Shown: piece after piece, positions 59,016 through 64,000 of the stretch
Position numbering within the stretch: position 1 is the first letter of the stretch
Layout: each line of letters begins with the position of its first letter
From: Owenia fusiformis
Taxonomy: Eukaryota > Annelida > Polychaeta > Sabellida > Oweniidae
Length of the DNA: 64,000 nt
Assembly: GCA_903813345.2 (NCBI GenBank)
Contig: CAIIXF020000001.1
Location: 46,579,885-46,643,884, forward strand
Reading direction: 5' to 3'
Program-made: the position numbers and the translations under genes
Notes under the pieces: model-generated
What the model was told of the DNA's origin: nothing
What the model saw: the letters and a program-made list of their open reading frames with translations, nothing else
Databases searched by the model: none

Positions 59016-60520
59016 ATATGTTGGTTGTGAAAGTGTATCCAAATTGATAGGAGTGATAAATTGCAAGAGATTGAAGTACTATGGAAATGATGTTGAAAAA
59101 ACATTGATGTTTCAGAAAGGTAAGATTCATATCAATTTGATGATCAATAATTTCAAGACAGCTTGTTGTCTAAATTGTGATATCAGCAAAGTAGTTAATC
59201 AAAAAGATTTTGGCCTGGAAAACTATTTCAACAGTGTCTAATATAGACACCTGTACAAAGGGAAATGCTCAAATCAATTAATAATCCACAAATGAAAAAT
59301 CTCTCACTTCAAAGACACTTGAAACCCTTGATCGACATAATCATTGAAAGAAAATAATTCATCTGAAAAGTTTTGGCTCAGGAAACAATTTAAACAACTT
59401 GTCCAGTACGTTTGCCTGCAATTCATGGCAATTCACCAATTAGAGGCCCATGAGAGTTGATTCATCCTAAGACAAGCAAAGGAAGATGAATTCTTACAAC
59501 AATTCCACAATTTCATCCTGCTCTTGGAATTCTACAATTTCTTATTTTGTATGAATCGTTTTATTGGGATTTCACATCTTGGTCTAACAAGGTATTCCAT
59601 ATGACAATGAATATCAGTTGTGTGGCTAAGGGGTCTCTATGGGTGAGGCAAAATGAAAATGATGAGGCAAATACCATTTGAATTATAAGAGGTAAAATAA
59701 CATGTGACTTCAATTTCAATCAAAAGAAACTACATTCATGAATATGACATGACAGTAAAGAATTTTAGTCGTCTTGAACCTAAGACAAGTAACATGTTAG
59801 ATGGAGCCTTCTCAACTGCAGCTTCCTAACTCTCTTTTTCCCATTTGTTAATGAATTCTCCAGTCTTTGAACTTTGTTATTCTGCAAGGGGGATCTCTAT
59901 AAGAGCATATGATGTATAGTACTAGAGCCTACTACTACTATGATCACCTACAGGTGTAACAGACAGCTCCTGCCTGGTAATTACAGGTAAAACATATTGG
60001 GAGTATCCCAACTGTCTGTTATCTATTAGCTTTAATAGCCTAACGATCAATTTATGCAGATATAACACATGGAAAAACAAGTGTCTAACTTTGTTGAAAA
60101 TTAATGTTTAAAGCAATTATATTTGACAAAACCTGTTTAATATCAAAATGAATTATTGCTTTACTGTACAAGTGCATGTTGTATGAGATGGGTCCAAAAG
60201 ATTATATGGCAATACAAAACACACCTTTACCCATCACATTCAAACTTGATAGTGATTATATTGTAACAACTAGCCTAATTTGGGTAGTGTGGATGGTTGT
60301 TATTTATTTTATTAGGCTAAGTCACTTTGAGGGATACTTGGTGCACATTAAATGCACGTGATGATATAGCGACACAACATCGAATATAAACTAAACACAC
60401 ATATATTGTTGCTTATCCAGCCCAAAAATGTATACAGAATAAATCGGTGTAAATTAAGTTGTAGAGAGACTATTTGAAAGTCCTTTGTTTATGTGAAATA
60501 TCAAAGATTATATTAAAGAG
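59016..60520. other. Upstream region without recognised gene
   Basis: AT-rich. I looked for a signal-peptide exon on the minus strand and found none that was convincing. Confidence 0.5.
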
Positions 60521-62777
60521 TCTATCTTTCTCTATCAGTTATATCTTCTTAGTTTCTGGACATCAGTTATATGAAATATTCGAAGTTTCTAGACATCAGT
60601 AGTTGAAATATTCTAAGTTTCTGGACATCAGTTGCCGGGAATATTCTATCTTTCTGACATCAGTAATCGAAATATTCTAAGTTTCTGGACATCATTGGTC
60701 GAGAATATTCTATCTTTCTGACATCAGTTATATCTTCTAAGTTTCTTGACATCAGTTACACGAAATATTCCAAGTTTCTAGACATCAGTCGTTGAAATAT
60801 TTTAAGTTTCTGGACATCAGTAATCGAAATATTCTAAGTTTCTGGACATCATTAGTCAAGAATATTCTATCTTTCTGACATCAGTTATATCTTCTAAGTT
60901 TCTGGACATCAGTTACACGAAATATTCCAAGTTTCTAGACATCAGTCGTTGAAATATTCTAAGTTTCTAGACATCAGTAATCAAAATATTCTAAGTTTCT
61001 GGACATCATTGGTCGAGAATATTCTATCTTTCTGACATCAGTTATATCTTCTAAGTTTTTGGACATCAGTTACACGAAATATTCCAAGTTTCTAGACATC
61101 AGTCGTTGAAATATTCTAAGTTTCTGGACATCAGTAATCAAAATATTCTAAGTTTCTGGACATCATTGGTCGAGAATATTCTATCTTTCTGACATCAGTT
61201 ATATCTTCTAAGTTTCTGGACATCAGTTACACGAAATATTCCAAGTTCCTAGACATCAGTCGTTGAAATATTCTAAGTTTCTGGACATCAGTAATCAAAA
61301 TATTCTAAGTTTCTGGACATCATTGGTCGAGAATATTTTATCTTTCTGACATCAGTTATATCTTCTAAGTTTTTGGACATCAGTTACACGAAATATTCCA
61401 AGTTTCTAGACATCAGTCGTTGAAATATTCTAAGTTTCTGGACATCAGTAATCGAAATATTCTAAGTTTCTGGACATCATTGGTCGAGAATATTCTATCT
61501 TTCTGACATCAGTTATATCTTCTAAGTTTCTGGACATCAGTTACACTAAATATTCCAAGTTTCTAGACATCAGTCGTTGAAATATTCTAAGTTTCTGGAC
61601 ATCAGTAATCAAAATATTCTAAGTTTCTGGACATCATTGGTCGAGAATATTCTATCTTTCTGACATCAGTTATATCTTCTAAGTTTCTGGACATCAGTTA
61701 CACGAAATATTCCAAGTTTCTAGACATCAGTCGTTGAAATATTCTAAGTTTCTGGACATCAGTAATCGAAATATTCTAAGTTTCTGGACATCAGTTGTCG
61801 GGAATATTCTATCTTTCTGGGATGTCGTAAATATTCTAAGTTTCTGGACATCATTGGTCGAGAATATTCTATCTTTCTGACATCAGTTATATCTTCTAAG
61901 TTTCTGGACATCAGTTACACTAAATATTCCAAGTTTCTAGACATCAGTCGTTGAAATATTCTAAGTTTCTGGACATCAGTAATCAAAATATTCTAAGTTT
62001 CTGGACATCATTGGTCGAGAATATTCTATCTTTCTGACATCAGTTATATCTTCTAAGTTTCTGGACATCAGTTACACGAAATATTCCAAGTTTCTAGACA
62101 TCAGTCGTTGAAATATTCTAAGTTTCTGGACATCAGTAATCGAAATATTCTAAGTTTCTGGACATCAGTTGTCGGGAATATTCTATCTTTCTGGGATGTC
62201 GTAAATATTCTAAGTTTCTGGACATCAGTTGCCGGGAATATTCTATCTTTCTGACATCAGTTATATTTTCTAAGTTTCTGGACATCAATTGTCGAGAATA
62301 TTCTATCTTTCTGGGATGTCGTAAATATTCTAAGTTTCTGGACATCAGTTGCTGGGAATATTCTATCTTTCTGACATCAGTTGCTGGGAATATTCTATCT
62401 TTCTGGGATGTCGTAAATATTCTAAGTTTCTGGACATCAGTTGCCGGGAATATTCTATCTTTCTGACATCAGTTATATTTTCTAAGTTTCTGGACATCAA
62501 TTGTCGAGAATATTCTATCTTTCTGGGATGTCGTAAATATTCTAAGTTTCTGGACATCAGTTGCCGGGAATATTCTATCTTTCTGACATCAGTTGCTGGG
62601 AATATTCTATCTTTCTGGGATGTCGTAAATATTCTAAGTTTCTGGACATCAGTTGCCGGGAATATTCTATCTTTCTGGGATTTCTGGACATCAGTTGCCG
62701 GGAATATTCTATCTTTCTGACATCAGTTGCTGGGAATATTCTATCTTTCTGGGATGTCGTAAATATTCTAAGTTTCT
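60521..62777. repeat. Higher-order satellite: 157-bp unit of five ~32-bp monomers
   Basis: Monomers of the type ACATCAGT-nn-GAAATATTCTAAG-TTTCTGG (28, 33, 32, 32, 32 bp) form a 157-bp unit. The marker ACATCAGTTATATCTTC recurs at 60721, 60878, 61035, 61192, 61349, 61506 and 61663, always 157 bp apart, then after a 60-bp insertion at 61880 and 62037. From about 62160 the order changes to monomers with GGGATGTCGTAAATATTC. Open frames on both strands are repeat artefacts. Confidence 0.96.
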
Positions 62778-62797
62778 CAGCCTCTTAGTCCCTCGTC

Positions 62798-63440
62798 TGT
62801 AGATGAGACACTGACATAGGAGCTCCTTCCTCTTCAAAAGTTGTGTACGTGTCTGCTAGGAGCGATCAGTGCTCTGTATTTATACCCCAGACAGGTTTTG
62901 CACACGAACCTAACAAGTGATTAATGGGCTGATGCAATACCTAGTCAGTCCACTAGAATCCCAGGCAGGATATCACTAGTGCAAAATAAACAACCATGGT
63001 GCAATGAGGAAATAACTTTTGCAAAATAAATGGCTTTGCCTAGCAATCATGATTTCTGCTGTTTAACACAAAACGAACACATATCTTGTAATGTATTAGC
63101 TAGATTAAGATATAAACTAGATAAATATAACAAAAACCAATCATCATTGGCTCTAATTATGGTGAAATTGCAAGGAAAAACGAGTAAATGAATGTAGGTC
63201 AGCAGAGTTCTTCTACAGGAAGTGAGAAAAATGTACAGATAAAAACAAAAATGAATCTCACAGAAAATAGCAGTTAAAACGACTCCCTGTACATCTAAAG
63301 TGTTCCATACCTTAATGTAAGTATAACACCTATCAACCTTGACTGGGAAACACTTTCCTACTGTCAAAACTGTCTGAACTGCTAGAAAATGGTACTGGAC
63401 TCCACAGATAAAAAATTGAAAAATTAAAAAATTTGTTACA
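62798..63440 (-). mobile_element. Probable 643-bp LTR (3' LTR of a Ty3/gypsy-like element)
   Basis: On the minus strand it starts TGTAACAAAT right after the purine tract GGATGGGAGGAG and ends CATCTACA (TGTA...TACA ends). It contains a TATA box, GGGGTATAAATACAGAGC, at about 62870-62887. The purine tract followed by TGTAACA is usual for animal Ty3/gypsy elements. Only one LTR is in the window, so the left border is a best guess. Confidence 0.5.
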
Positions 63441-63784
63441 CTCCTCCCATCCAATGATTTTGGTGTTTACAACACCAAGCCTAAGTACATAAAAAGATAA
63501 CAAATTTTTCCTAACTAGATATTTTCTAAAAATATAACCTGCCAAATATATTTAACCCCAGGGTCAACTAGCTGCAACTACAATGCACAACGCAAGTTCG
63601 GAAACCTAAACTCATTAAACGCTGGTATCTCAAAACTTAACACTAAATATCTAACTACCTACTTAATACAAATGTCTAACTACTATGTACAAAAACCTTT
63701 CAGTTTTAGCTCTCAGCTAATTGTTAAGTATGAATACAAAATTATACTCATGCTAAATGTCTCGTTCAAGGCTCAACTCTCTGG

Positions 63785-64000
63785 TTAGTGCTTCACTCTA
63801 TGGGAATAACAATGATCCCTCCAGTCGCCATCCAAGTCACGTTCAGGTTGAGTCCTCAAATGTCTCATTCTATAAATTTTGGATAGGGGTGCCTTAGCTG
63901 AGTAAGTTCTGGGTTTCTCATCCTTACTGTCAATTCTAAGGTTGTAGTCTTCACTTAGCCCAGACACTTTACAACATCTTTTGTTCCTGGCACATCTATG
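63785..64000 (-). CDS. C-terminal tail of a retrotransposon open frame (partial)
   Basis: A frame open from the window edge to a stop at 63785, containing KVSGLSEDYNLRID and RTYSAKAPLSKIYRMRH. The pattern resembles the tail after integrase in Ty3/gypsy polyproteins, and its place before a purine tract and LTR supports this. Family identity is inferred; it has no clear catalytic motif in the part visible. Confidence 0.4.
   Translation of the reverse strand, partial: HRCARNKRCCKVSGLSEDYNLRIDSKDEKPRTYSAKAPLSKIYRMRHLRTQPERDLDGDWRDHCYSHRVKH

Noticed and set aside
58558-59016. 152-codon plus-strand frame, the longest in the window
   Set aside because: It runs antisense through LN exon 1 and its decayed copy, with a poly-G tract in the middle. 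No domain recognised.
60521-62777. Possible CRISPR-like array or repetitive protein gene (MSRNLEYLRHPRK frames)
   Set aside because: Spacing and monomers are satellite-like in an animal genome; frames open on both strands follow from repeat lengths.

Overview
The window is a slice of an animal nuclear genome carrying most of one gene on the minus strand: a laminin alpha chain of the alpha-1/alpha-2 (LAMA1/LAMA2) class. I could place 50 coding exons, about 7.7 kb of coding sequence or roughly 2,575 codons. All of them join in frame through GT-AG introns and run from about 58,690 down to 104. Reading 5' to 3' on the minus strand, the protein order is: LN polymerisation domain (exons 1-5), LE (laminin EGF-like) repeats (5-10), L4 module a (11-15), LE repeats (15-25), L4 module b (25-30), LE repeats (30-34), a long coiled coil (34-44), LG1 (44-48) and the start of LG2 (48-50). 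The rest of LG2 and LG3-5 must lie beyond the low-coordinate edge. The signal-peptide exon is unresolved.

The AT-rich base composition, large introns, many small foldback DNA transposons, minisatellites and one vertebrate-style alpha-1/2 laminin suggest a marine invertebrate, with a mollusc or other lophotrochozoan as my best guess. This is inference; nothing in the window fixes the taxon.

Layout. 0-31.6 kb is exon-dense (exons 50 to 7, mostly short introns). 31.6-58.4 kb holds large, mostly non-coding introns around exons 6 to 2. These introns carry several mobile-element copies and two promoter-like islands, near 40.5 kb and 57.8 kb. 58.4-59.0 kb has LN exon 1 and, just upstream, a decayed partial copy of that exon. 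60.5-62.8 kb is a higher-order satellite with a 157-bp repeat made of five ~32-bp monomers. From 62.8 kb to the edge there is a probable LTR and the tail of a Ty3/gypsy-like retrotransposon on the minus strand.

Most notable points: two in-frame mini-exons (42 and 36 bp), one in each L4 module, whose omission restores the usual spacing; a four-fold 35-bp tandem duplication that copies a splice donor at exon 24; a ~1.1-kb member of a small foldback family that carries its own satellite with AGGTCA direct repeats; and a promoter-like cluster (CCAAT, CACGTG, perfect NRF1 palindrome, ATGGCG) inside an intron, followed by a short open exon-like segment whose phase matches laminin exon 6. No second convincing protein-coding gene was found.
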